Shown in pieces: positions 8,427 through 17,603 of a stretch of 64,000 nucleotides of DNA. Positions within the stretch are counted from its first letter, which is position 1. Each line of letters starts with the position of its first letter. The DNA comes from Methanosarcina barkeri str. Wiesmoor (lineage in GTDB: Archaea; Halobacteriota; Methanosarcinia; Methanosarcinales; Methanosarcinaceae): contig NZ_CP009526.1 of the NCBI RefSeq assembly GCF_000969985.1, positions 2,232,001 to 2,296,000 on the forward strand, read 5' to 3'. A program made the position numbers and the translations under genes. Under the pieces are notes generated by a model, which ran no database searches, had not been told where the DNA came from, and worked only from the letters and a program-made list of their open reading frames with translations.

Positions 8427-10619
8427 TCATTTTTGCCTGATAATATTTTTGACCCGCCTGTCCCATTCCGTAGACTCAAAAAGTTCCTTCAGTTCAGGAG
8501 AATCATCGATGAAGCAGAAACCCCAGTAAACCGCAGGCAGGAACTCCCTTTTCCAGTGTTCCTTTTTCTTCTTGTCGAGGAACTGGTAGGTTTCCGAAGA
8601 CGAAAGACGGCTTACGAACCCAAGCACCTTTACAAGTTCAGGGATAGTCTTCTGGGCCGAACCGAGTTTCAGGCATTTAAGCCTGAGGCTGTCTATCTTT
8701 CGGAAATCGGGCTCGAAATTCAGAGCTTTTAAGATCCGGTTTTTCTCGGGCATCGAAAGGTGTCCACCGTTATACTTGAGGGAATTCAGGGCCTGAAGTT
8801 TCAGCAGCCATTCGACTTCCCCGAAAACCTTGGGTTTATGCTGCCTTGAAACATCTCCTAACCTGCGGTCTTCATAGGCTTCCCTCTTGAGCTTATTTAT
8901 ATTGCTTGCAAGCTCTGCAAGCTCTTCTGCGTCCCTGAGTTCCCTGACACGGAACCTCAGGGTAGCCCTCATGAGTTCACGCTTTTCCCGCTCAAAAGCT
9001 CCTATATCCTTCTCCTCGGTCAGTGCGAGCAGGCGCGAAAAATACTTTGCCCGGATGGATGTCGGAGGAAGCCTTACCGGGATTTCCCGAATCTGAGCCC
9101 TTTTTCTTTTTCCCTTCCCTTTTCTTTGAGGTCCAAATTCTACCTTCTTAATCTCGATCTTTCCTTCCTCAATTGCCCTGGCTGCATCTCCTTCTGAGAA
9201 AAGTTCTTCAAGGCGGATTTCAGGTTGGAGCATCTGCACCTGGTCAACCTTTTCCCCGGAAAAAACACCTTCCCCAAAGCGCTTGTAGAGAGAGTCAATA
9301 CTATCCGAAATCTCAAAGATATTGCCCTGTTGCTTTCCTGAGACTGGAGAAAGCCTTGTTACCCTTCCTACCTGCTGCTCAAAAAGCCTCATACTTAGAG
9401 TAGGGCGCAGCAAAACAAGGGCTTCAAGTCCCGGGAAATCAAAACCTTCAATCAGCATGCCCACAGTGCACATCACATAAGGAGGCTTTCCAGTTTCTCT
9501 GAAAGCTGCAAGAATGGTATTTTGTTCATTTTTGGGCAGCTCTGAGCTTATAAATACCGCATCTCGGAACTTGCCTTCAGGGGTATAATTCTCAAAATTT
9601 ACGGGCAGGATAAGCTCAGGATCCTTTTCGGACTCCGGAACTGAAATTTCCCCATTGAAGACCGAAGAGGTAAGCTTTGCATGGAAAGCATTAATTTCCT
9701 TGCCATCAGCTCCCACCCCATAGACCCGCTTCCTCACAGGGGCGCAAAAGACAAGTGTTTTTGCATGTTTGTGTTTTATCATAGAATCATACACATCTTT
9801 TGCAAGCTGAGTCCGTCGAATAACTTTTTTCAACCTGTCAGGAGTGCTGCAGTCAAGAAAAAGGTCCTGCTTATCAAGTTCATCAAGCCCTCTTTCGAAA
9901 TCAAAGATCTCAAAGATATCCTCCGAACTCTCGGCAATTGTGTACTTAAGGGGAGCAAGTTCGTTGTCAAGGATGCATTCAGGAAGGGTTTTTGAGTAGA
10001 CTTCCTTCATATCCCCTGCAATTTCATCCACGAACTTAACATTCCCAACAACTCCCTGAAATGGAGTTGCAGTCATTCCCAGGATTTTTGTCCTTTCCCC
10101 CAATTCATTGAGAAAATCGTTTCCTCGATTGTTAATGAAATTGTGGATCTCATCCACGATTGCAAGGTCGGCAAGTTCAAGAATCCGGTTCTTGATCTCA
10201 GAGTTCTGCTTTCCAAGTACGGTCTGAAGCGAGGCAAAAAGAACAAAACCTTTATCCTTTTCCTGCCCAAAAGCTCTCAAAGTTTCAGCAAGTTCTTTTC
10301 GGTCCACCTTATGCTCGGATGAGAGAAGTGCGCTGTTGGGAAAAAGGGGCTGTTTTTTCTTCCTGTCATAATAAGTCTGACTAAGAAGAGGATTATTTTT
10401 CGAGACAAGGAAAAGCACGAGTTTTCCTTCGTCGTAGTACTTCTTCATTATATGTTTCGAAAGAAAGGTTTTACCCCAGCCTGTAGGAACCTTGATATAG
10501 CCTCTCTGATTGGTTTCAAGATATTTTAGAATATCCTCAAAAATCTTCTTTTTATCTTTCCTCAAGGGCTCAAGCTCGACGGTTTCCATACCGACTGCGG
10601 TCTCATTTGAAATTGTCAT
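8427..10619 (-). CDS. SF2 DEAD/DEAH-type helicase with unassigned C-terminal domain
   Basis: A 730-residue protein. The first ~460 residues form a helicase core: Walker A PTGWGKT (near residue 45), Walker B DEIH, motif III TATPF, and a C-terminal RecA-like half with GMLIEGFDFPGLEALVLLRP and motif VI QQVGRVTRLS. This arrangement resembles the Res-type helicases of restriction systems and some repair helicases. From about 480 a basic linker (KGKGKRKRAQ) leads to a largely helical domain to the C-terminus that I cannot assign. No methylase or nuclease gene is adjacent, so it is not obviously part of a restriction system. The neighbours on both sides are separated by more than 400 nt. Start at ATG 10619 is plausible but lacks a clear ribosome-binding site. 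Confidence 0.85.
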   Translation of the reverse strand: MTISNETAVGMETVELEPLRKDKKKIFEDILKYLETNQRGYIKVPTGWGKTFLSKHIMKKYYDEGKLVLFLVSKNNPLLSQTYYDRKKKQPLFPNSALLSSEHKVDRKELAETLRAFGQEKDKGFVLFASLQTVLGKQNSEIKNRILELADLAIVDEIHNFINNRGNDFLNELGERTKILGMTATPFQGVVGNVKFVDEIAGDMKEVYSKTLPECILDNELAPLKYTIAESSEDIFEIFDFERGLDELDKQDLFLDCSTPDRLKKVIRRTQLAKDVYDSMIKHKHAKTLVFCAPVRKRVYGVGADGKEINAFHAKLTSSVFNGEISVPESEKDPELILPVNFENYTPEGKFRDAVFISSELPKNEQNTILAAFRETGKPPYVMCTVGMLIEGFDFPGLEALVLLRPTLSMRLFEQQVGRVTRLSPVSGKQQGNIFEISDSIDSLYKRFGEGVFSGEKVDQVQMLQPEIRLEELFSEGDAARAIEEGKIEIKKVEFGPQRKGKGKRKRAQIREIPVRLPPTSIRAKYFSRLLALTEEKDIGAFEREKRELMRATLRFRVRELRDAEELAELASNINKLKREAYEDRRLGDVSRQHKPKVFGEVEWLLKLQALNSLKYNGGHLSMPEKNRILKALNFEPDFRKIDSLRLKCLKLGSAQKTIPELVKVLGFVSRLSSSETYQFLDKKKKEHWKREFLPAVYWGFCFIDDSPELKELFESTEWDRRVKNIIRQK

Positions 10620-10956
10620 CAGTTACGCTGTCCTTAACACTTGTCAATGTAAAAATTTGATATCAAAACCAGAAAGTGCCTTACAAAGGGTTTCTGGGAA
10701 ACTGGTATAATCATATAACAGGAAATGCTGCATGTAATTGTAAATTCAATAAGAAGTAACTCCCCATAACTTACAAATAATTAGTAAAAATTCCATTTAG
10801 TAAAAATTTCATTCCAAAATGCTTAAATCAGGATCTTTTCTTCCAGAAACGGAGGAGAACAAACCTAGAACTGCTTTTATTTAAAAGGAATCCTCTTTCA
10901 ATAATAAGAATTACGTCAATATATATGTTATGCTAATTTGAGAAAATTATGTTTGT
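10620..10956. other. Intergenic between helicase and the thrS terminator
   Basis: A+T-rich, no gene seen. It must hold the helicase promoter, which is transcribed leftward. Confidence 0.4.
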
Positions 10957-11009
10957 AAAACGCCAGAAGAAATAGGCAAACAAGGAATTTTTGTTTCTTC
11001 TGGCGTTTT
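10957..11009 (-). terminator. 16-bp perfect stem-loop downstream of thrS
   Basis: AAAACGCCAGAAGAAA at 10957-10972 pairs perfectly with TTTCTTCTGGCGTTTT at 10994-11009 around a 21-nt loop, 42 nt past the thrS stop. A T-run ends the stem on either strand. A transcript terminator or 3' stabilising hairpin is the likely role. Confidence 0.65.
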
Positions 11010-11050
11010 TAGAAAACTTTTTTGGACGGCCTTAAAAAATGTCAATATGT

Positions 11051-12958
11051 TTAAACGAACTTTGGCCTTCCAGAAAGGTGTTTTGAGAGAGGCAGTTTCC
11101 TGTACGGTTTTCCTGCAATTTCGCCTTTGATCCTGTCATTAAGCTCTTCCGGAGTAATCTGCACTTTTTTAGGTTTTTTCTGTTCGGATTCGGCACGAAT
11201 GGTTACATTAATGGTGCCGTCCTCGATTTCTTTATCTCCAATGACAACCACGTAAGGGACCCATTCCCTGCCTGCTTCTCTCACTTTCTTTCCTATTGAC
11301 AGGTCACGATCGTCAATGTCAACCCTGCAGTCTAGCTTCTGTGAAACTTCTTCGGCAAAAGCGACGTGTTTTTCTGAGATTGGCACGATCCTTACCTGGG
11401 TCGGAGAAAGCCATACTGGCAGCATAGGAACCTTTCCTTCTTCGGTTTCCATTGCAGCTTTTTCGAGAAGTGCATAAATGCAGCGTTCGATTGCCCCGCT
11501 TGGAGAGCAATGAAGCACGGTAGGCCTTTCCAGTTTGCCGTCAGCGTTTACGTAAGAAATATCATACCTTTCGGCATTTTCGACATCAATCTGGACCGTG
11601 GAAAGTGCACTTGCCTTTGCAAGAGCGTCTACGAAGTTAAACTCGAACTTGAGCACGAAATAGAAGAAACGAGTGTCCCACATCTCAACAAGCACTGGTT
11701 TGTTTACGGTCCTTGCCATATTGACTATAAGCTCTTTATTCGACTCGTAAAAGTCCTTGGTAAAGCGGATGGCTACCTCATAATCCTTAATATGGATTCC
11801 TATATTTTCAAGCACATCAATGCAGAGGTCATACTGCTTTTTGAACTGGTCTACAGCCTGGTCCATGTCCTCGCAAAGGCTGTGCATGTCAGGCATGGTA
11901 AAAGCCCTGAGCCTTCTCAAGCCCACAAGTTCTCCCCGCTGTTCTTTCCTGAAACTGTAGCGGGTCATTTCGATCATCCGAAGAGGCAGGTTCCTGTAGG
12001 AAATCGTCATGTCGTGGTTCATAAGGAACTGCCCGAAACATGCTGCAAAACGCAGGAACATCTGCCGCTTGTCGGACTCAATGGAATACTGCCTTGCAGG
12101 GAACCTGTCCAGATATTTCTTAAGAGTCGGATGGTTCATGTCGTACATGATAGGGGTTTCAACTTCCATTGCACCAAAGTCAGTTGCGACATCAAGCACA
12201 TAATTTTCAAGAAGGGCTTTTATAAGCCTCCCTTTAGGGTAATACCGCATATTTCCGGAATCTGACCCTGGTTCGTAGTCCGCAAGCTCAAGCCTCCGCA
12301 TAAGCTCCACATGAGGAGGTGCACGCTCAACAGCCCTGCTCTTGGAAATTTCGTAGTCTACAAACTGCTGGAGTTTGGGGTAAGGCGTAAGGTCGAAATT
12401 CTCAATTTCGCGAAGTTCTCCATCAGGGGTAAGGATGCGCCAGTATGACTTTGCCGTATCTTCGGCCTTGAGAGCTTCGGAAACAACCTCTTCTTTTTCC
12501 TTACCTGCCTCAACTTTGCCTGCTGCTCTCTGAGTTCCTTCAGGGCGTATGCTCCTTGAGAGTTCAGAAAGAGGATGCCCTTTACAGCTGATACTAAAAG
12601 CCTTATACCACCCGAAAGGAGCACGCTTGACCTCGTATTTGCCTGAGAGTGCAGTCTCTATGCCTTTGAATACCTTTACTGCAACTTTCGGAGAAGAAAG
12701 GTCAGAACTTAAGTGAGCGTAAGGATAGAGCATTATACGGTCGGTTTTGACCTGGGTAGCTACCTTTTCAATTTCGAAAACCGTCTTTTCTATAGTTTCT
12801 TCAGGATTTGCCTCATCTACACTTTCAACAGCCATAAAAGCGGTAAGTGCTTCCTCAAGCCTGCAGGACTTTAAGGACTCTTCAATTTTTTCAGCAACTG
12901 GAGTTTGTTTTTTGGTTTCGTATTCAATATAATCAGAGTGAATGAGCAATAATTGCAT
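11051..12958 (-). CDS. thrS: Threonyl-tRNA synthetase, archaeal type
   Basis: 635 residues, the usual archaeal length. Residues 1-~140 form the archaeal N-terminal editing domain ([17 protein letters not shown]..., related to D-aminoacyl-tRNA deacylases). The class II core follows, with motif 2 around [20 protein letters not shown] and motif 3 around [14 protein letters not shown]. Candidate zinc ligands are the Cys of AACFGQF, the His of MPDMHSL and the His of VLHCSPS. From about 530 ([16 protein letters not shown]) comes the anticodon-binding domain. GGTGAT, matching the 16S 3' end, lies just before the ATG. The leader and promoter region contains an unusual array of 28-bp repeats (12980-13205). 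Confidence 0.97.
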   Translation of the reverse strand: MQLLLIHSDYIEYETKKQTPVAEKIEESLKSCRLEEALTAFMAVESVDEANPEETIEKTVFEIEKVATQVKTDRIMLYPYAHLSSDLSSPKVAVKVFKGIETALSGKYEVKRAPFGWYKAFSISCKGHPLSELSRSIRPEGTQRAAGKVEAGKEKEEVVSEALKAEDTAKSYWRILTPDGELREIENFDLTPYPKLQQFVDYEISKSRAVERAPPHVELMRRLELADYEPGSDSGNMRYYPKGRLIKALLENYVLDVATDFGAMEVETPIMYDMNHPTLKKYLDRFPARQYSIESDKRQMFLRFAACFGQFLMNHDMTISYRNLPLRMIEMTRYSFRKEQRGELVGLRRLRAFTMPDMHSLCEDMDQAVDQFKKQYDLCIDVLENIGIHIKDYEVAIRFTKDFYESNKELIVNMARTVNKPVLVEMWDTRFFYFVLKFEFNFVDALAKASALSTVQIDVENAERYDISYVNADGKLERPTVLHCSPSGAIERCIYALLEKAAMETEEGKVPMLPVWLSPTQVRIVPISEKHVAFAEEVSQKLDCRVDIDDRDLSIGKKVREAGREWVPYVVVIGDKEIEDGTINVTIRAESEQKKPKKVQITPEELNDRIKGEIAGKPYRKLPLSKHLSGRPKFV

Positions 12959-12979
12959 TCTATCACCTGTGTTAGATTA

Positions 12980-13205
12980 TCTTCGGTGTGGAATTTTGTT
13001 CCGAATTTATATCGGTTTGAGTTTTGTTCCGAATTTATATCAGTTTGAGTTTTGTTCCGAATTTATATCAGTTTGAGTTTTGTTCCGAATTTATATCGGT
13101 TTGAGTTTTGTTCCGAATTAGCTTCGGTCTTTAATTCATCCCGAATTAGCTTCGGTTTTTAATGTATCTCGAACTAGCTTCGGTTTTTAATTTATCCCGA
13201 ATTGG
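12980..13205 (-). repeat. About eight tandem 28-bp repeats upstream of thrS
   Basis: The unit is approximately GTTTTGTTCCGAATTTATATCAGTTTGA on the plus strand. Five copies near thrS are almost identical and three distal ones are diverged (GAATTAGCTTCGGTTTTTAA). Each near copy contains CCGAATTTATATCGG, an imperfect palindrome with a TATA-like core when read toward thrS. The array lies about 20-250 nt before the thrS ATG, so it lies within the leader or promoter. Confidence 0.85.
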
Positions 13206-13420
13206 TTTTGTTTGAATCAAATAATTGATTTATATAAGACTAACTGAGGTCTGTACCGTCAGTAGATCTTGATTAAAGGGATAAAGAAGAATATATGACA
13301 GTCCTAATATCCTTCAACGATATAAAATAATCCCTTTCGATTGATATTTTTGGGCATATTGTGGAAAACTCCAGGAGCTCCGATGTTTTTCGGTACATTT
13401 TCTGAGCTTAACTCCGGTAA
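13206..13420. other. Intergenic between the thrS repeat array and the permease gene
   Basis: No gene seen. It should hold the distal promoter elements of thrS and the 3' end of the permease transcript. Confidence 0.35.
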
Positions 13421-14527
13421 TTACTTTTCCGAACCAGCCTTATGGGCATGTCCAAGGTTCTTGAAGTCTGCACAGGTCTCGGTAATTTCGGGATTGGTGT
13501 GATCCTGATAAACCCTGTAAGCTGCAACCAGAGCCCCGAGAAGAATAGGGGCTGCAAAAAATCCTGCAATCCCTCCGACAAAAGCCCCGCCCAGGAAGGC
13601 GAGCATAAGCAGCATTGGGTGAATCTTAGATTTCAAGCTGGTCAGGTAAGGCCTGAGAATCAGTTCTGGGGGGCCGTAGATAATGATGGAGGATACCGTA
13701 AAAAAAATGGCTGCACTTCTAAACCCGGATTCAAAGTACCGCATTAAAGCCAGAGGTACCAGCACCATGTACCCGGCAAAAAGGGGAATTATCGAAGCTA
13801 CAAAGATAAGGGTCGCTAGGGCAAGTACATGGGTAAACCCAAAAGAGTAGAAAACAAAAACCGAAGTTACGCTTACTATCAGAGCAGAGTAGGCATTGCC
13901 TATGAAAACTCCTTTAAGGATTATATCAAGATGATGCGCGTAACAGTTTACAACTCCTTTGTACTCTTTTGGGATCACACCAAGAAATGCGCAGTAAAGC
14001 CGATCCCCATCAGCAAGTACAAAATAGCAGAAAATGATCGAGATTAAAAAATTAATGAAAAATAGACCTATACTCTGGGCATATGAAAGAAGCCCTATAC
14101 TGCCAACTGCAGGAAGCAGCGAGGTAAAGAGGTCCCAGATCGCGGAATTAATACTTTCTATGATTTTATCTGGAATGTTCAGAGAGTTTATGAAATTCAA
14201 AATTGCTGCCGCAACTGCTGTCTGATGTTCAATAACCCAGGAGATCTGGTTAAGGATCTCAACAATACCTGCCCCAACAATGAATACTATTGGGATGAAT
14301 ATGCACAGACTGGCAACGAGAGCTCCCACCTTTCTGTGTTTTTTGAATTTTACCCGGATAGGCCTGGCAATGTAAGCAAAGACTATGCCCAGTACGATTC
14401 CATCTGCGAGGGGCAGCAGAATTAGAAACGCAAAGTACAGAAGCAGCGCTACCGCCAGGGCTGCCCCAATTTTCCATCGGCTGGCGATGATCTGGCTTAC
14501 TCCGTCAGGGTTTTGGCTCAGTCTCAT
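13421..14527 (-). CDS. AI-2E family (PerM/YdiK-type) transport protein
   Basis: A 368-residue integral membrane protein. Hydrophobic segments occur around residues 20-50, 60-85, 145-175, 210-235, 240-265, 275-295 and 310-345, the arrangement typical of this family. Family-like stretches are ADGIVLGIVFAYIARPI near the N-terminus, VIPLFAGYMVLVPLAL-like residues, and a C-terminal PELILRPYLTSLKSKIHPML followed by FLGGAFVGGIAGFFAAPILL. Members export small molecules or ions (AI-2 in E. coli TqsA; Na+/H+ exchange is claimed for others), so the substrate here is open. The gene stands alone. Confidence 0.88.
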   Translation of the reverse strand: MRLSQNPDGVSQIIASRWKIGAALAVALLLYFAFLILLPLADGIVLGIVFAYIARPIRVKFKKHRKVGALVASLCIFIPIVFIVGAGIVEILNQISWVIEHQTAVAAAILNFINSLNIPDKIIESINSAIWDLFTSLLPAVGSIGLLSYAQSIGLFFINFLISIIFCYFVLADGDRLYCAFLGVIPKEYKGVVNCYAHHLDIILKGVFIGNAYSALIVSVTSVFVFYSFGFTHVLALATLIFVASIIPLFAGYMVLVPLALMRYFESGFRSAAIFFTVSSIIIYGPPELILRPYLTSLKSKIHPMLLMLAFLGGAFVGGIAGFFAAPILLGALVAAYRVYQDHTNPEITETCADFKNLGHAHKAGSEK

Positions 14528-14764
14528 TTTTTAGTTCCATTTGAATAGATGAATTATAGAGGTTCAAATCAAGTATACAGATCGAAATAAGGTATATAGG
14601 TTTAATCAGTGTACAGGTCGAAATAAGGTATGAAGTTTAATCAAATTTATGGAAGAAAATGGTGAATTATAAAGTTCAAACTTTATTGGAAAGTTCAATA
14701 TCTAAATATAATTAGAAACTATTTAAAAATATCATAGATATGTGAAATCCAGACTTTTGATCAA

Positions 14765-17155
14765 TCACACCTTTAACTTTTGATTCAGATCAGGTACTAG
14801 CTTATCAAAATATCGTGTTACCACACAGGACTCTGTACATTTTCCGCACCTGATACAGGCTTCACTCACATGCGGCGTTTTTCCTTCGAGAGAAGCTGCC
14901 CCTACAGGACAAGCTTTTACACAGATCCCGCATCCGGTACAGCGGGAAAGCCTTATAAACTGCTTTGCAGCTTCCTTAAAAAGCGAAACCGCTTTTTCCT
15001 TTGTTTCCGAACTTGCAAGCAGATTCCCATTCGAAAAAAACTTTACAGTTCCGGTTCCGGTTTTGACTAGCAACATCCCCAGGTCTTCCGCATAAACCGT
15101 GTTTCCGAGAACATTGATAAAACCCGCAGCTTCTTTTTCCCTGATGCCTTTCACAGCTGCTTCTATTGAATAGCCGCCTGCCCGGCAGGGAGAAATTCCT
15201 GACACGACTTCAATTTCAAAGTCTTCAGTTTTTTCTCTAGCAAGCACGGAAATCCCTAACTCTTCGGCCAGTTTTAACATCTTGGGAGGCAGTTCTTTCC
15301 AGCGCCAGAACCCGTGCTCTACGAATTTTTCGGAAAGTCCTCTGGACTCTGCCCATTTCAGCAGAAAAGCGTTCCACTTCGCATACATTTCAGGGTGCAG
15401 GTCTTTTACCCTGGCGTATTCGGCAGCAAGGGCAGACGGGCAAAGCCAGCAGCCTACTCTTTCAAAGCCAAGGTCATAGAGAGGATTGTAGGGAAGCTGT
15501 CGCCAGTGTATGTAAAGCCATACTTCAATTGCTTTCCAATCCCTTATGGGAAAGATATTAAGCTGGGCCGGGACAAAAGGATTTGTCTCACTTGCCGCAA
15601 TCCTTGCCCTTGAGAAAGATTCGTGCTTGCGCTTGCCGTCAACTGTGAGATAAGCCACGCCGCCAATTGCCCCTTTTTGAGAAGATGCTCCTTTTCCTAG
15701 CTCGAAGTCCCCTGCCGATGCCAGCTTACAGACCTTACAGCACCAGCGGAAATCCTTTGCAGGAGGCCCGAATTTTCCTACCTGTTCCCTGAAGGTGGAA
15801 CCTGCATTTGCCTCGACGAGTGGAATTTCCCTTTCCCGGCAAAAGTTTCGTACAAACTCAACAGTTTCCGGAAACTCAATCCCGGTGTTCAGGAAGAAAG
15901 CTTTGAGCTCCCTTTGCTTAAGGGAAGACCGTGCTAGGTCAAGCACTACAAGACTGTCTTTTCCGCCGCTGAAGGAGACATAGACAGGCAGGTTTTTGTG
16001 TTCTTTCCTGGAAATAATCCCGCGAATAGTATTAATTGCGTTCTTCCCAAGCACCTGGAGATGTTTTTTGTTTGCCTTTATGCATGCCGCAAGATCTGGA
16101 GTCTCAGGACAAAGTGATGCTTCACTGCTGTCAACCTTCCTGATCCTGAGAACTTTTATCCTGGCCTCGCTTGAAGATTCCACTTTTGTCCTGGGTCCGC
16201 TTGAAAATTCCAATTCAGTCCGATTCTCAGGCTCAGGCAGGTTTTTCAGGTCCGAAAAGTCCGTGCTGTCAACTAAAGAAACTCCATAGCCTGTCAGGCT
16301 GCCTACGGTAACAAGCACAAAGTCACCGGCTTTTATATTACTGTCGAAGGCTTCAACAGATTCTGCTGTGACACTTTTTCCGTTAAGGTGTCGGTTTGTT
16401 TTCTTAAGCTCGACTTTCCTGCCTTTGGCATATTTCAGGAGAATTTTTGCACCCTGGAGGGAAGGTTCAAAACTGTAATCCATTTTTGAAAGCTCAAACC
16501 GGAGAATTCCAAAAATAAAGCCATCTACGAGTACTTCATCAGTTTTGTCTTCACCAGGGACTTTGTTTAGAAGAATGAGCTTATCTTCAAGGGGATTGCA
16601 GCCAAAAGCTGAGCAAAGCTGCCTGTCCAAGACTTCTCGCTCGTAAGGAGAACAAAAACGGACGTCAGCAGGTTGGGAGAGCTGAAGGACTTTTCCTTTG
16701 TTGCCGCATATTCCACATTCTTCCCCTATCAGGGGAAGGTTACATTTTCCGCACCAGAAAATTTTATCGTCTTCATACTCGAAACGCTTGACGTTCTTTT
16801 TCTTCGCGGGGACCAAGTCCTGATTTCCTTTATAGCCAGCGCTTTTGCTGGAAGTGTGTTTTCTCTCAGAAGGCTTTCCTTTAAAACCTGGAGATTTGTT
16901 TTTTACCCTGCTTTGCCGGGTCGGAGAGTTTTTTCTATCCGAAGTCCTGGAAGCTTTATTATCCGAAGTTCGGGAGACTTTATTATCCGGGGTTCTGGAA
17001 GCTTTATTGTTCGAAACTCGGGAGACTTTATTATCCGTAATTTGGGAGGTTCTTTTATCCGAAGTCCGGGCTTTCTTTGTGCCCTGATAACCTTTATCTG
17101 TTCTTTGTGGGCCCGAAACCTGGATTTTTTCTTTTTTCTGTTTTTTCTGCTGCAT
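14765..17155 (-). CDS. PAPS-reductase-family protein with zinc ribbon and C-terminal 2[4Fe-4S] ferredoxin domain
   Basis: A 796-residue multidomain protein. Residues 1-~125 are a basic low-complexity tail built of NKxSRTSD-like repeats. A zinc ribbon follows (CGKC...CGIC, ~135-150), then a region resembling a PUA domain (~225-310). The adenine-nucleotide alpha-hydrolase/PAPS reductase domain comes next (VSFSGGKDSLVVLDLA, ~395-410, with RWCCKVCK and GCWLCPSA cysteines after it). The C-terminus has two [4Fe-4S] motifs, CTGCGICVKACPVG and CIRCGKCTESCVV. The build resembles MJ0066-type archaeal proteins. The pyrophosphatase loop suggests activation or reduction of a sulfur compound or thiolation of RNA, but the substrate is unknown. 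The repeat tail looks expanded relative to the folded part. Confidence 0.85.
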   Translation of the reverse strand: MQQKKQKKEKIQVSGPQRTDKGYQGTKKARTSDKRTSQITDNKVSRVSNNKASRTPDNKVSRTSDNKASRTSDRKNSPTRQSRVKNKSPGFKGKPSERKHTSSKSAGYKGNQDLVPAKKKNVKRFEYEDDKIFWCGKCNLPLIGEECGICGNKGKVLQLSQPADVRFCSPYEREVLDRQLCSAFGCNPLEDKLILLNKVPGEDKTDEVLVDGFIFGILRFELSKMDYSFEPSLQGAKILLKYAKGRKVELKKTNRHLNGKSVTAESVEAFDSNIKAGDFVLVTVGSLTGYGVSLVDSTDFSDLKNLPEPENRTELEFSSGPRTKVESSSEARIKVLRIRKVDSSEASLCPETPDLAACIKANKKHLQVLGKNAINTIRGIISRKEHKNLPVYVSFSGGKDSLVVLDLARSSLKQRELKAFFLNTGIEFPETVEFVRNFCREREIPLVEANAGSTFREQVGKFGPPAKDFRWCCKVCKLASAGDFELGKGASSQKGAIGGVAYLTVDGKRKHESFSRARIAASETNPFVPAQLNIFPIRDWKAIEVWLYIHWRQLPYNPLYDLGFERVGCWLCPSALAAEYARVKDLHPEMYAKWNAFLLKWAESRGLSEKFVEHGFWRWKELPPKMLKLAEELGISVLAREKTEDFEIEVVSGISPCRAGGYSIEAAVKGIREKEAAGFINVLGNTVYAEDLGMLLVKTGTGTVKFFSNGNLLASSETKEKAVSLFKEAAKQFIRLSRCTGCGICVKACPVGAASLEGKTPHVSEACIRCGKCTESCVVTRYFDKLVPDLNQKLKV

Positions 17156-17603
17156 GAAAACCCTGGTTAGTAGTTTGAAGAAATCATTAAATATTTGATC
17201 TTTCAGTTTTATGGTTCAGTTGCACGGTGAATGTATTTATCAATATATCAAGATTGTGAAACCTGGAAAACTTATAAAACCTAAACATATTTGGCTTTAT
17301 ACATCAAGTGATATTGATATTAATTAAAAACTTTTCAACTCAACAAATATTGGCTCAATTAATTAAGGCCAACCTGGCCTATAAATATATATCTTTATCG
17401 AGAATGGGATCATTCTAGTAGATAATAAATTATTCTCATTAATAGAGCTCACGCGTATAGAATAAATGTCGTTTTATTCAGTGTCATTTTATTCAAAACG
17501 ACATTATCTATATATATAAATTGTAATTTTAAACATAGTTATAAATTATTATTATATTAAGCTTCTTTCTATAGTAAGGGCTTATTTTCGAGGTTAACAC
17601 GGT
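17156..17603. other. Divergent promoter region between the PAPS-reductase-like gene and the geranylgeranyl reductase gene
   Basis: Contains a TATA-like stretch at about 17391 (CCTATAAATATATATC) and a perfect hairpin (17465-17505). Both flanking genes are transcribed away from it. Confidence 0.5.
17465..17505. promoter_or_regulatory. 11-bp perfect inverted repeat upstream of the geranylgeranyl reductase gene
   Basis: AATGTCGTTTT and AAAACGACATT are separated by 19 nt that contain a partial third copy (GTGTCATTTTATTC). It may be an operator or a leader hairpin. Confidence 0.45.

Noticed and set aside
8427..10619. Restriction-modification system around the helicase
   Set aside because: No methyltransferase, specificity subunit or nuclease motif lies in the neighbouring genes.
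12980..13205. Possible CRISPR array
   Set aside because: Units are contiguous 28-bp tandem repeats without spacers, and no cas genes are nearby.
14560..14600. GGTTCAAATC resembling a tRNA T-arm
   Set aside because: No acceptor stem, anticodon arm or D-arm around it; chance match.
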